Notes under the pieces: generated by a model | Told to the model about the DNA's origin: nothing | What the model saw: the letters and a program-made list of their open reading frames with translations, nothing else | Databases searched by the model: none | Shown: positions 54,716 through 62,915 of the stretch, piece after piece | How the letters are laid out: every line of letters begins with the position of its first letter | How positions within the stretch are numbered: position 1 is the stretch's first letter | Translations under genes and position numbers: made by a program | From: Micromonospora coerulea | GTDB lineage: Bacteria; Actinomycetota; Actinomycetes; Mycobacteriales; Micromonosporaceae | Direction: 5' to 3' | NCBI RefSeq assembly: GCF_016598485.1 | Contig: NZ_JAEMUW010000001.1 | Span: forward strand, 186,001 to 250,000 | DNA: 64,000 nucleotides

Positions 54716-55736
54716 CACGGACCTCCTGCGCGAAGTGGCACGCGCTGGTCCGGCCGTCGCCGAGGACCAGGTCGTGCGGCACCACGTCCACGCAGACCTG
54801 CTGCACGTACGGGCACCGGGGGTGGAACGGGCAGCCAGAGGGGATCCGCATCAGGTTCGGCGGCAGCCCCTTGATGGTGGAGAGCGCCTGCCCCCGTACG
54901 TCCAGCCGCGGGATCGACTCCAGCAGCCCCTTGGTGTACGGGTGGGCCGGTGACCGGTACAGCGAGCGCACGTCGGCGTGCTCGACGATCCGGCCGGCGT
55001 ACATGACGGCGATCCGGTCCGCGACGCCGGCGACCACGCCGAGGTCGTGGGTGATCAGGATCATCGCCATGTCCAGGTCGCGGCGCAGGTCGGCCAGCAG
55101 GTCCATGATCTGGGCCTGCACGGTCACGTCCAGCGCGGTGGTGGGCTCGTCGGCGATCAGCACCTTGGGGTCCAGCGCCAGCGCCATCGCGATCATGACG
55201 CGCTGCCGCATGCCGCCGGAGAACTGGTGCGGGTAGTCGCCGAGCCGCTTCGCCGCGGCCGGAATCTTCACCAGGTCCATCAGCTCGACGGCCCGCCTCC
55301 GGGCGTCGGCCTTGGACATCCCCTGGCGCTGGCGCAGCGTCTCGCCGATCTGCCAGCCGACCGGGAAGACCGGGTTCAACGCGGAGAGCGCGTCCTGGAA
55401 GATCATCGCGATCTCCTTGCCGCGCACCTGCCGACGCTGCTCCTCCGACTGGGTGAGCAGGTCCCGGCCCCGGTAGAGGATCTGGCCGGAGCGGACGTGG
55501 GCCGGGGGAGTGTCGAGGATGCCCATGATCGCCTGGGCGGTCACCGACTTGCCGGAGCCGGACTCGCCGAGCACCGCCAGGGTCTCGCCGGCGTCCAGGT
55601 GGTACGAGACCCCGTTGATCACCCGGGCCACGCCCTCGTGGGTGCGGAACTCGACGTGCAGGTCGCGTACCTCGAGCAGGTGGCCGCCGGGCGGGGTGGG
55701 AGAGGCCGGCGTCGGCCGAACAGCGGACTGGGTCAT
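54699..55736 (-). CDS. Peptide ABC transporter ATPase, OppD type (operon 2)
   Basis: 345 residues from the ATG at 55736, seven bases after the OppC-type stop. Walker A GESGSGKS, signature FSGGMRQR, Walker B VLIADEPTTALD, and the C-terminal Cys series GCPFHPRCPYVQQVC and CHF. Paralogue of the operon 1 OppD. It supplies ATP hydrolysis with the OppF-type subunit. Confidence 0.95.
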   Translation of the reverse strand: MTQSAVRPTPASPTPPGGHLLEVRDLHVEFRTHEGVARVINGVSYHLDAGETLAVLGESGSGKSVTAQAIMGILDTPPAHVRSGQILYRGRDLLTQSEEQRRQVRGKEIAMIFQDALSALNPVFPVGWQIGETLRQRQGMSKADARRRAVELMDLVKIPAAAKRLGDYPHQFSGGMRQRVMIAMALALDPKVLIADEPTTALDVTVQAQIMDLLADLRRDLDMAMILITHDLGVVAGVADRIAVMYAGRIVEHADVRSLYRSPAHPYTKGLLESIPRLDVRGQALSTIKGLPPNLMRIPSGCPFHPRCPYVQQVCVDVVPHDLVLGDGRTSACHFAQEVRDDSAR

Positions 55737-55743
55737 GAGAGTG

Positions 55744-56700
55744 TCACCGCAGCTTCGGGTCAAAGGCGTCACGGATCGCGTCGCCGAGCATGATGAACGC
55801 CAGCACGGTCAGCGCGAGGAAGGTCGACGGGACGATCAGCGGGGTCGCCGACTCCCGCATGTGGATCCGACCGGTGTCGATGTCCTGGCCCCACGAGATC
55901 GTCGGCGCCTTGAGACCGATGCCCAGGAAGGAGAGCGTCGCCTCGGCGGCGATGAACGAGCCGAGCGCGATGGTCAGCACCACGATGGCCGGGGCCAGCG
56001 AGTTCGGCAGGATGTGCCGCCACATGATCCGGCCGTGGCCGGCGCCGAGCATCCGGGCCGCCGCGACGTAGTCCTGCTCCTTCGCGGTGATCACCGAGGA
56101 GCGCACCACCCGGGCGGCCGTGGTCCAGCCGAGGATGGCCAGCACGAAGATCACCGCGGTGATCCGGACCGTCGGGCTGGCGCTGCCGACCCGCTTGAGC
56201 AGCACGATCGCGGCCAGCAGCAGCGGGATGCCGAGCACCACGTCGATCACGCGGGACAGCACCGCGTCGATCCAGCGGCCGAAGTAGCCGGCCAGCATGC
56301 CGACCACCAGCGCGATCACCCCGGTGCCCAGCGCGGAGAGCGCGCCGACCAGCAGCGAGGCGCGGGTGCCGTAGACCGCGCGGGAGTACGTGTCGCAACC
56401 CTGAAAGTCGTACCCGAAGATGGCCCCGCCGGACGGCCCGGCGTGCTGCCGGGAGAGCAGGCAGTCGCTCGGGTCGTTCGTGGTGAACACGCCGGGGATC
56501 ACGGCCATCAGGGTGAAGATGACCACCAGTGCCAGCGAGATCCAGAAGATCGGGCTGCGCCGCAGGTCGCGCCAGGCGTCGCCGGCCAGGCTGCGCGGCT
56601 TGTGCGCCGCGCCGATCTGGTTGGGCGCACCCGGCTCGCCGGAGGGGCCCCGGCGGGCGGCCTGATTCTCGGTCGCCGCCACCGTCTCAAAATCACTCAT
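55744..56700 (-). CDS. Peptide ABC transporter permease, OppC type (operon 2)
   Basis: 318 residues from the ATG at 56700, overlapping the OppB-type stop by the same eight bases (ATGAGTGA) as in operon 1. It has GDAWRDLRRSPIFWIS before the first membrane segment, EAA loop QDYVAAARMLGAG, HILPNSLAPAIV, ATLSFLGIGL, and the ending AFDPKLR. An extracellular loop carries two Cys (SDCLLSRQ; FQGCDTYSR). Confidence 0.95.
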   Translation of the reverse strand: MSDFETVAATENQAARRGPSGEPGAPNQIGAAHKPRSLAGDAWRDLRRSPIFWISLALVVIFTLMAVIPGVFTTNDPSDCLLSRQHAGPSGGAIFGYDFQGCDTYSRAVYGTRASLLVGALSALGTGVIALVVGMLAGYFGRWIDAVLSRVIDVVLGIPLLLAAIVLLKRVGSASPTVRITAVIFVLAILGWTTAARVVRSSVITAKEQDYVAAARMLGAGHGRIMWRHILPNSLAPAIVVLTIALGSFIAAEATLSFLGIGLKAPTISWGQDIDTGRIHMRESATPLIVPSTFLALTVLAFIMLGDAIRDAFDPKLR

Positions 56701-57631
56701 AGCGGATCCTCGGGTCGAGTACGGCGTACAGGACGTCCACCACCAGGTTCGAGACCAGGTAGACCACGACGAGCACGCTGACGATGCCCACCACCAGCGG
56801 CCCGTCCTCCGTACGGATGCCGCGGAAGAGGTTGAAGCCCACACCGGGGATGTTGAAGACGCCCTCGGTGATGATCGCGCCGCTCATCAGGTTGCCGAGC
56901 TCGACACCGAGGAAGGTGACCACCGGGATGAGCGAGTTGCGCAGCACGTGGACGCTGACGATCCGGCGCTTGACCAGGCCCTTGGACCGGGCGGTGCGCA
57001 CGTAGTCGGCGCGCATGTTCTCCGCCACCGAGGTACGGGTCAGCCGCAGCGCGGTGGCCAGCGACAGCGAGCCGAGCACGATGCCCGGCAGCAGCAGCGC
57101 GTAGAAGGTCGGCTCGGAGCCGGCGGTGGGCGGGAAGAGCTGCCACTTGACGCCCAGGAAGTACTGGGCGAGCGGCGCCAGCACGATGGTCGGGATGCCG
57201 AGCACCAGCAGGGTGAGCACCAGCGTCGAATTGTCGAAGATGCTGGCCCGGCGGATGCCGGCGATCACGCCGGCGGTGACGCCGAAGATGATCGCCACGG
57301 CGAGCGCGATCAGCGCGAGCTTCACGGTGACCGGCCAGGCCGCCTGAAGGATGTCGCCGATCTGGCGGCCGGTCAGCGACTGTCCGAGGTCACCCTGGAG
57401 CAGGCTCTTGACGTAGTCGAAGTAGCGGTAGAAGAAGCCACCGACGCCGGTGGCGTCCAGGTGGTACTTCTCGGTCAGGTATGCCCGCTGGGCCGCCGTC
57501 ACCGGTCGCTCGCCTGCGAGGGCCTGGATGGGGTCGCCCTGGCCGGCGAACATCAGCGCGTAAACGATCAGGGTGGTCCCGAAGAACGCGAGGACCATTT
57601 GCAGTAGGCGCCGCAAGATGTAGCGGAACAT
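56693..57631 (-). CDS. Peptide ABC transporter permease, OppB type (operon 2)
   Basis: 312 residues from the ATG at 57631. OppB N-terminus MFRYILRRLLQMVLAFFGTT, six membrane segments, EAA loop RADYVRTARSKGL, RNSLIPVVTFLGVELG, ending LDPRIRYE. Partner of the OppC-type permease. Separated from the upstream binding-protein gene by 197 bases containing a strong hairpin. Confidence 0.95.
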   Translation of the reverse strand: MFRYILRRLLQMVLAFFGTTLIVYALMFAGQGDPIQALAGERPVTAAQRAYLTEKYHLDATGVGGFFYRYFDYVKSLLQGDLGQSLTGRQIGDILQAAWPVTVKLALIALAVAIIFGVTAGVIAGIRRASIFDNSTLVLTLLVLGIPTIVLAPLAQYFLGVKWQLFPPTAGSEPTFYALLLPGIVLGSLSLATALRLTRTSVAENMRADYVRTARSKGLVKRRIVSVHVLRNSLIPVVTFLGVELGNLMSGAIITEGVFNIPGVGFNLFRGIRTEDGPLVVGIVSVLVVVYLVSNLVVDVLYAVLDPRIRYE

Positions 57632-57781
57632 GCTTAGCAGTCTCTCCGGAAATGTGCGAAAGGGTCGCAGGACGGCATCTCTGGTCGTACCGGAAATATC
57701 CGGGGCGGGTGCCGTCCGGCCCGGGGGAGGCCGGCGCCGCCTCCGACGCCGGGCGCGCGGCCCGGCCGGGGTGGCGCGGTC

Positions 57782-57815
57782 CGGGCCACCCGGGCGTTGT
57801 CGCCCGGGTGGCCCG
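57782..57815 (-). terminator. Hairpin between binding-protein and permease genes (operon 2)
   Basis: CGGGCCACCCGGGCG (57782-57796) and CGCCCGGGTGGCCCG (57801-57815) form a perfect 15-bp stem with a four-base loop, 13 bases past the binding-protein stop. Same position as the hairpin in operon 1. Confidence 0.8.
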
Positions 57816-57828
57816 CACCATGGTCAGC

Positions 57829-59433
57829 TCAGCTGGCCGCTTCGATCTTGACGAGGTTGACCCGCTGGAACAGGTCCATCTCGACGTTCTTGACCTTGGA
57901 CGAGTGGCCGAACACGTTCTCGCCGAAGCGGAGCGGGATCACCGGCATGTCCTTGGCCAGGATGTCCTCCGCCTGCTGGTACTTGGCGATCGCCTCGTCC
58001 TGCGTCTTGGCGGCCGAACCCTCCTTGACCAGCTTGTCGAACTCCGGGTTGCTGTAGCCGTAGTAGTTCGACGAGCCGTTGGTGCTGTACAGCGGGCCGA
58101 GGTAGTCCTCCATCGACGGGTAGTCCATCACCCAGCCCATCCGGAACAGACCCACCGGCTGCTTCTTCTCGACCTTGGTCAGCAGGTCGGCGAACTTCGG
58201 CTCGGCCGAGCCGACCACCTCGACACCCAGGTTGGCCTTCAGCTGGTTGGCCGTGGCGTCGACCCAGTCCTTGTGACCGCCGTCGCCGTTGTAGGAGATG
58301 ACGATCTTCGACGGGCCGCCAGCGGCCTGGTAGAGCTTCTTGGCCTCGGTCGGGTTGAACTCCCCGGCCGCGCCCGCGGTGTTGTCCCGGTAGCCCGGCA
58401 GCACCGGCGAGACGAACGAGCGGGCGGACTGCTGCGATCCCTTGAAGATCGACTTGGTGATCTCATCCCGGTCGATCGCCATCGAGATGGCCTTGCGCAC
58501 GTCCGGGTTGCTGTAGTCCTTGTCGAACGTCGGGAACGCGAGGAACTGGAACGACGACATCCGGCTGGTCTGGTACCGGTCACCGAGGTCGGTCGGCGCG
58601 GTGCTCAGGTTCTCGGTCGGGATCGTCGGGGCGACGTCCAGGTTGTCCGCCTGCACGTCCGCGTAGGCCGCGGTGAGCTGCTGGTAGACCCGGAACTCGA
58701 CGCCGTTGACCTTGGGCTTCTCGCCCGGGTACGCGTCGTACCGCTCGACGTCGATCTTGGCGTCGTGCTGCCAGGTGCCCTTCATCTTGAACGGGCCCTG
58801 ACCGATCGGCGCCTGCTCGTACGAGTCCTTCAGCACGCCGGGGGCGGAGAACGCGGCCTCGGGCAGCGGGTAGAAGGCGGTGTAGCCGAGCATCGTCTTG
58901 AAGTCGATGTACGGCTCGGACAGCGTCACGGTGAAGGTGAGGTCGTCGACCTTCTTCAGCCCGGACATCGTCTTGGCCTTCGGCTTCTCGCCCTGCAGGT
59001 CCTGGTAGCCGGCGATCTTCTCGAAGAAGTAGCTGGCGCCCTGGCCGTTGGGCGCGTACGCGCCGTAGTTCCAAGCGTTGATGTAGTCCTCGGACGTGGC
59101 CTTCTCACCGTTGTGGAAGGTGAAGCCGTCCTTCAGCTTGATCGTCCAGACCTTGTTGTCCGACGACGTCACCGACTGGGCCGCCACCTCGTACGGCTTG
59201 TTCTGCGCGTCGTAGTCGACGAGCGGGCTGAACAGGCCGGCGAGCACCTGAGAACCCGATGTCTCGGTGGTGTTCGACGGAACCAGGTGCTGCGGCTCGC
59301 TGATCTGGATGCTTACGGCCGCGTTGGGGTCGCCGCTGCCGGATCCGCTGCCTCCGCCGCTGCCGCAGGCCGCGAGGCCCAGGGTCACCGCGAGCGGGAG
59401 GGCGGTCCAGGCAGCAAGCCTACGAACTCGCAT
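57829..59433 (-). CDS. Peptide ABC transporter substrate-binding lipoprotein (operon 2)
   Basis: 534 residues from the ATG at 59433 with AGGAG upstream. Lipoprotein signal ending LGLAACG, then a Gly/Ser spacer. SBP family 5 features: QISEPQHLVPSNTTETSGS, FTFHNGEKATSEDYINAW, YPGEKPKVNGVEFRVY and MDYPSMEDYLGPLY (partial). It parallels the operon 1 binding protein in the PSNTTET/PANTTET segment and overall length, but is clearly diverged, suggesting different ligands. It is the first gene of operon 2. Confidence 0.93.
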   Translation of the reverse strand: MRVRRLAAWTALPLAVTLGLAACGSGGGSGSGSGDPNAAVSIQISEPQHLVPSNTTETSGSQVLAGLFSPLVDYDAQNKPYEVAAQSVTSSDNKVWTIKLKDGFTFHNGEKATSEDYINAWNYGAYAPNGQGASYFFEKIAGYQDLQGEKPKAKTMSGLKKVDDLTFTVTLSEPYIDFKTMLGYTAFYPLPEAAFSAPGVLKDSYEQAPIGQGPFKMKGTWQHDAKIDVERYDAYPGEKPKVNGVEFRVYQQLTAAYADVQADNLDVAPTIPTENLSTAPTDLGDRYQTSRMSSFQFLAFPTFDKDYSNPDVRKAISMAIDRDEITKSIFKGSQQSARSFVSPVLPGYRDNTAGAAGEFNPTEAKKLYQAAGGPSKIVISYNGDGGHKDWVDATANQLKANLGVEVVGSAEPKFADLLTKVEKKQPVGLFRMGWVMDYPSMEDYLGPLYSTNGSSNYYGYSNPEFDKLVKEGSAAKTQDEAIAKYQQAEDILAKDMPVIPLRFGENVFGHSSKVKNVEMDLFQRVNLVKIEAAS

Positions 59434-59613
59434 TGAGTCTCCTCATCTCCTCACGCTGCGCAGTCAGGCCCGGCATTGGGTGACGCTGCGCAACAACCGG
59501 CAACGGTAGGTCGTCGGAGGCGGCTCCGGCAACGAGAGCGTTGCGAAGGGGTAACGGAGTGGGGGGCAGGGCCTTGTCGGCATCTCGCGCCTCTGCTAGG
59601 GAGGAGACCCAAA

Positions 59614-59772
59614 ATGCCTGCTCAGAGCCGTCGTTTCGAATGTCCGGCCGCGACTGTCGCGCCTTTTCGAAACCGGCGCGAGGTTGCGTCACCGTCATCC
59701 GCTCTGGGGTCTTGCACGATCATCCGTCCGTCTCGCCATGTGTCGCGATCCACACACTGTCACTCTGAGTGA
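59614..59772 (+). CDS. Possible small ORF, 52 residues
   Basis: ATG at 59614 is preceded by GGGAGGAG with ideal spacing (59599-59606 region). The ORF runs 52 codons (start MPAQSRRFECPAATVAP) and has three Cys and many Arg, with no membrane segment. It lies within the operon 2/folD promoter region, and its codon use is poorer in G/C third positions than genes nearby. The ribosome site is the only good evidence; it may be fortuitous. Confidence 0.25.
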   Translation: MPAQSRRFECPAATVAPFRNRREVASPSSALGSCTIIRPSRHVSRSTHCHSE

Positions 59773-59773
59773 C
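59759..59773. promoter_or_regulatory. Palindrome near the folD promoter
   Basis: GTCACT-CTG-AGTGAC, perfect 6-bp arms, 74 bases before the folD start, in a locally A/T-rich stretch. A candidate operator; regulator unknown. Confidence 0.35.
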
Positions 59774-59846
59774 TAACCACACGTTACGGATCGTCACCGT
59801 TTGTCGTCGTCGGCCCGCCGGCCGGCCCGCGTGAGACGATCAGGGC

Positions 59847-60707
59847 GTGACGGCGACGATCCTGGACGGCAAGGCCACCGCAGCGGAGATCAAGGACGAG
59901 CTCCGGGTCCGCGTCAAGGCGCTTTCGGAGCGCGGCATCACGCCCGGGCTGGGCACCGTGCTGGTCGGCGCCGACCCCGGCTCCCAGGCCTACGTCAACG
60001 GCAAGCATCGCGACTGCGCCGAGGTGGGCATCGCCTCCATCCGGCGGGAACTGCCCGCCGACGCCAGCCAGACCCAGGTCGACGAGGTGCTGGCCGAGCT
60101 CAACGCCGACCCGGCCTGCCACGGCTACCTCGTCCAGCTGCCGCTGCCGGGCCACCTGGACACCCAGCGCGCGCTCGAGACGATCGACCCGGACAAGGAC
60201 GCCGACGGGCTGCACCCGGTCAACCTGGGCCGCCTCGTCCTCGGCTACGACGGTCCGCTGCCCTGCACCCCGCGCGGCATCGTCGAGCTGCTGCGCCGGC
60301 ACGACGTGGCGCTGCGCGGCGCCAAGGTCGCGGTGGTCGGCCGCGGTAACACGGTGGGTCGCCCACTCGGCCTGCTGCTCACCCGGCGCACCGAGAACGC
60401 CACGGTGACCCTCTGCCACACCGGCACCCTGGACCTCGCCGCACACACCCGCGCGGCCGACATCGTGATCGTGGCGGCCGGCGTGCCGGGGCTGCTCACG
60501 GCCGACATGATCACCCCGGGAGCCACCGTGGTGGACGTCGGGATCACCCGGGTGATCGGCGCGGACGGCAAGGGCCGCTACACCGGCGACGTGGACCCGG
60601 AGGTGACCGAGGTCGCCGGCGCGTTGGTGCCGATGCCCGGCGGCGTCGGCCCGATGACCCGGGCGATGCTGCTGACCAACGTCGTCGAGCGCGCCGAGCG
60701 CGGCTGA
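59847..60707 (+). CDS. folD: Bifunctional methylene-THF dehydrogenase / cyclohydrolase
   Basis: 286 residues from the GTG at 59847. The catalytic Lys is in YVNGKHRDC and the substrate region in [24 protein letters not shown] and the NADP motif [13 protein letters not shown] follow, with [10 protein letters not shown] near the end. It oxidises 5,10-methylene-THF to 10-formyl-THF, the donor for PurN and PurH. Ordinary length and sequence. Confidence 0.97.
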   Translation: MTATILDGKATAAEIKDELRVRVKALSERGITPGLGTVLVGADPGSQAYVNGKHRDCAEVGIASIRRELPADASQTQVDEVLAELNADPACHGYLVQLPLPGHLDTQRALETIDPDKDADGLHPVNLGRLVLGYDGPLPCTPRGIVELLRRHDVALRGAKVAVVGRGNTVGRPLGLLLTRRTENATVTLCHTGTLDLAAHTRAADIVIVAAGVPGLLTADMITPGATVVDVGITRVIGADGKGRYTGDVDPEVTEVAGALVPMPGGVGPMTRAMLLTNVVERAERG

Positions 60708-60858
60708 TCCCGCCCTGCGGCGCGCCTGCGCACACCGCGCGTCGGCGCGGCGTGTCGTTCCGCCCAAGCGCGTCATAACCGTCCGCCCCTGACCCGATCG
60801 GTGCCAGGATGGCTGATACGGTCCGGAAAACCGACTGGTATCAGGGAGTGGGACGACC

Positions 60859-61809
60859 ATGGGTAAGAAGGTCACTGTCGTCGGGGCCGGCTTCTACGGC
60901 TCCACCACCGCACAGCGCCTGGCCGAGTACGACGTCTTCGACACCGTCGTGATCACCGACATCGTGGAGGGCAAGCCGGCGGGTCTCGCGCTGGACCTCA
61001 ACCAGTCGCGGGCGGTCGAGGGCTTCGAGACCAAGGTCGTCGGCGTCACTACCGGCCCGAACGGCGAGGGCTACGAGGCCATCGAGGGCTCCGACGTCGT
61101 CGTCATCACCGCCGGCCTGCCCCGCAAGCCGGGGATGAGCCGGATGGACCTGCTGGCGACCAACGCCAAGATCGTCCGGCAGGTCTCCGAGAACGTCGCC
61201 AAGTACGCCCCGAACGCCGTCGTCATCGTCGTCTCCAACCCGCTGGACGAGATGACCGCCCTCGCGCAGCTCGCCACCCAGTTCCCGAAGAACCGGGTGC
61301 TCGGCCAGGCCGGCATGCTCGACACCGCCCGGTTCACCAACTTCGTCGCCGAGGCGCTGAACGTACCGGTGAAGTCGGTCAAGACCCTCACCCTCGGCTC
61401 GCACGGCGACACCATGGTCCCGGTGCCGTCCAAGAGCACCGTCAGCGGCAAGCCGCTGCGTGAGGTCATGCCGGCCGAGCAGATCGAGGAGCTGGTCGTC
61501 AAGACCCGCAACGGTGGCGCCGAGGTGGTCGCGCTGCTCAAGACCGGCTCGGCGTACTACGCCCCGTCGGCCGCCGCCGCCCGGATGGCCAAGGCCGTCG
61601 CGGAGGACTCCGGCGAGATCCTGCCGGTCTGCGCCTGGGTCGACGGCGAGTACGGCATCTCCGGGGTCTACCTCGGCGTCGAGGCCCAGATTGGCGCCGA
61701 GGGCGTCAAGCGAGTCGTCGAGACCGACCTGGACGCCGACGAGCTGGCCAGCCTCAAGGCGGCCGCCGAGGCCGTCCGCGCCAAGCAGGCCGACGTCGCC
61801 AACATGTGA
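60859..61809 (+). CDS. mdh: Malate dehydrogenase (LDH-like)
   Basis: 316 residues from the ATG at 60859 with AGGGAG upstream; TACGGT at 60817-60822 may be the -10. NAD-binding VVGAGFYGSTTAQ. The specificity loop LPRKPGMSRMDLL has Arg where lactate dehydrogenase has Gln, so malate is the likely substrate. Active site NPLDEMT and catalytic His in LGSHGDTMVP. It oxidises malate to oxaloacetate in the TCA cycle; icd and sucCD are in the same window. Confidence 0.96.
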   Translation: MGKKVTVVGAGFYGSTTAQRLAEYDVFDTVVITDIVEGKPAGLALDLNQSRAVEGFETKVVGVTTGPNGEGYEAIEGSDVVVITAGLPRKPGMSRMDLLATNAKIVRQVSENVAKYAPNAVVIVVSNPLDEMTALAQLATQFPKNRVLGQAGMLDTARFTNFVAEALNVPVKSVKTLTLGSHGDTMVPVPSKSTVSGKPLREVMPAEQIEELVVKTRNGGAEVVALLKTGSAYYAPSAAAARMAKAVAEDSGEILPVCAWVDGEYGISGVYLGVEAQIGAEGVKRVVETDLDADELASLKAAAEAVRAKQADVANM

Positions 61810-61826
61810 CCAGGTGACACCGCCGC

Positions 61827-61870
61827 CGAAGGGGCGGGCCGGCTCCCGCCGGCCCGCCCCTTCGACTTTT
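61827..61870 (+). terminator. mdh terminator
   Basis: A perfect 17-bp stem (61827-61843 with 61848-61864), a four-base loop and a T5 run at 61867-61871. The clearest intrinsic terminator in the window on the plus strand. Confidence 0.95.
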
Positions 61871-61895
61871 TCCCCGCCTCCGCCTCCTGCTCCCG

Positions 61896-61939
61896 GTTGT
61901 TGTCGGCCACCGCGGCGTGTCGCGGCAACAACTTCCTGA
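61896..61939. repeat. Intergenic palindromic repeat, copy 3
   Basis: GTTGTTGTCG (61896-61905) pairs with CGGCAACAAC (61923-61932), followed by TTCCTGATC. The right half shares GGCAACAACTTC-TGA with copy 2. It lies between the mdh terminator and the convergent metallo-hydrolase gene. Confidence 0.55.
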
Positions 61940-61970
61940 TCACCAGGGCGGGGTGAGGGGGTGGGGCGGA

Positions 61971-62780
61971 TCAGAGGGGGAGGAAGGGGGTGCCGAGGTG
62001 GGGGGTGGCGAGGAGGGTCGCAGGCTGCGCGGCCAGGTCGCGCAGCAGGGCCGTCCGGGAGCGCCGGGCCGTCTCCGGGTCCTCCTCGTGGGCGTACGCC
62101 AGGTCGGGGTCGACCAGTTGCACGGTGTGCACCAGCAGGTCGCCGGTGACCAGCAGGCGCTGGTGGTCGCCGGGCTCCACCAGCACCGACTGGTGGCCGG
62201 GGGTGTGGCCGGGGGTGCTCAGCACGCGTACTCCCGGGGTGAGGACGGTGTCGCCGTCAAGCAGCCGGAGCTGGCCGGCGGCGCGCAACGGACCGACCAG
62301 CCGGGCCGGCAGCTCCGGGTGGAACAGCGCCAGCGCGTCGAGTTCGGCCCGCTGCAGCAGGTAGTCCGCGTTCGGGAAGTGCGGCCGGCCGGGGCTGCCG
62401 GTCACCGCCCAGCCGACATGGTCGCTGTGCAGGTGGGTGAGGACCACGGTGCGCACGTCGGCGGGATCGATGCCGGCGGCGGCCAGCTCGGCGGGGAGCC
62501 GCCCCGGCACCGGCGCCCAGCTCGCGGCCAGCGAGTCGGCCGGGCCGATCCCGGCGTCGACCAGGGTGACCGGGCCGTCGCCGGCGCGGATCGCGAAGCT
62601 GCGGAACGGCAGCCACCACCGCCGGTCGGCGGTCACCGCGCCGGGATCACGCCGGTCCGCCTCGCGCCAGTGCGCCGCCGTGGCGTCCGGGAACGCCTCC
62701 GCGCGGGGCTGGAAGAACGGCCCCTCGCCGTCGGTGAGGGCGGTGACCGTGATAGACCCGAGGGTGCGGCTCAGTGGCAT
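61971..62780 (-). CDS. MBL-fold metallo-hydrolase
   Basis: 269 residues from the ATG at 62780; the longer frame crosses icd and is spurious. Metallo-beta-lactamase fold: VVLTHLHSDHVGW gives H-x-H-x-D-H, then STPGHTPGHQSVLV, LLVTGDLLVH and a final His in ATPHLG. It binds two zinc ions and hydrolyses an ester or lactone. It resembles quorum-quenching lactonases in general form, but the substrate cannot be told. Cytosolic, single gene. Confidence 0.9.
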   Translation of the reverse strand: MPLSRTLGSITVTALTDGEGPFFQPRAEAFPDATAAHWREADRRDPGAVTADRRWWLPFRSFAIRAGDGPVTLVDAGIGPADSLAASWAPVPGRLPAELAAAGIDPADVRTVVLTHLHSDHVGWAVTGSPGRPHFPNADYLLQRAELDALALFHPELPARLVGPLRAAGQLRLLDGDTVLTPGVRVLSTPGHTPGHQSVLVEPGDHQRLLVTGDLLVHTVQLVDPDLAYAHEEDPETARRSRTALLRDLAAQPATLLATPHLGTPFLPL

Positions 62781-62864
62781 CCGGTGATGCTGCCAGCGAT
62801 CTCCTGTGCCGTGCACCCCGATTCCCGGCCTACCGAGGCCGGCTCCGGCACCCAGGCCAGTTTC

Positions 62865-62880
62865 CAGTACGCTCGTACTG
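62865..62880. promoter_or_regulatory. Palindrome in the icd promoter
   Basis: CAGTAC-GCTC-GTACTG, 6-bp arms, 35 bases before the icd start; it contains TACGCT, a possible -10. An operator overlapping the promoter would fit repression, but this is inference. Confidence 0.4.
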
Positions 62881-62915
62881 CTTGAGCACGTGTCCCCCGA
62901 GAGGAGCGCCGGCCG

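Larger units (their letters stand above)
59434..59846. other. Divergent promoter region of ABC operon 2 and folD
   Basis: 413 bases between divergent genes. It contains a possible small ORF (59614-59772), a palindrome near the folD side (59759-59773), and A/T-richer sequence at 59740-59810 likely to hold promoters. No firm -35/-10 pair was assigned. Confidence 0.5.
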
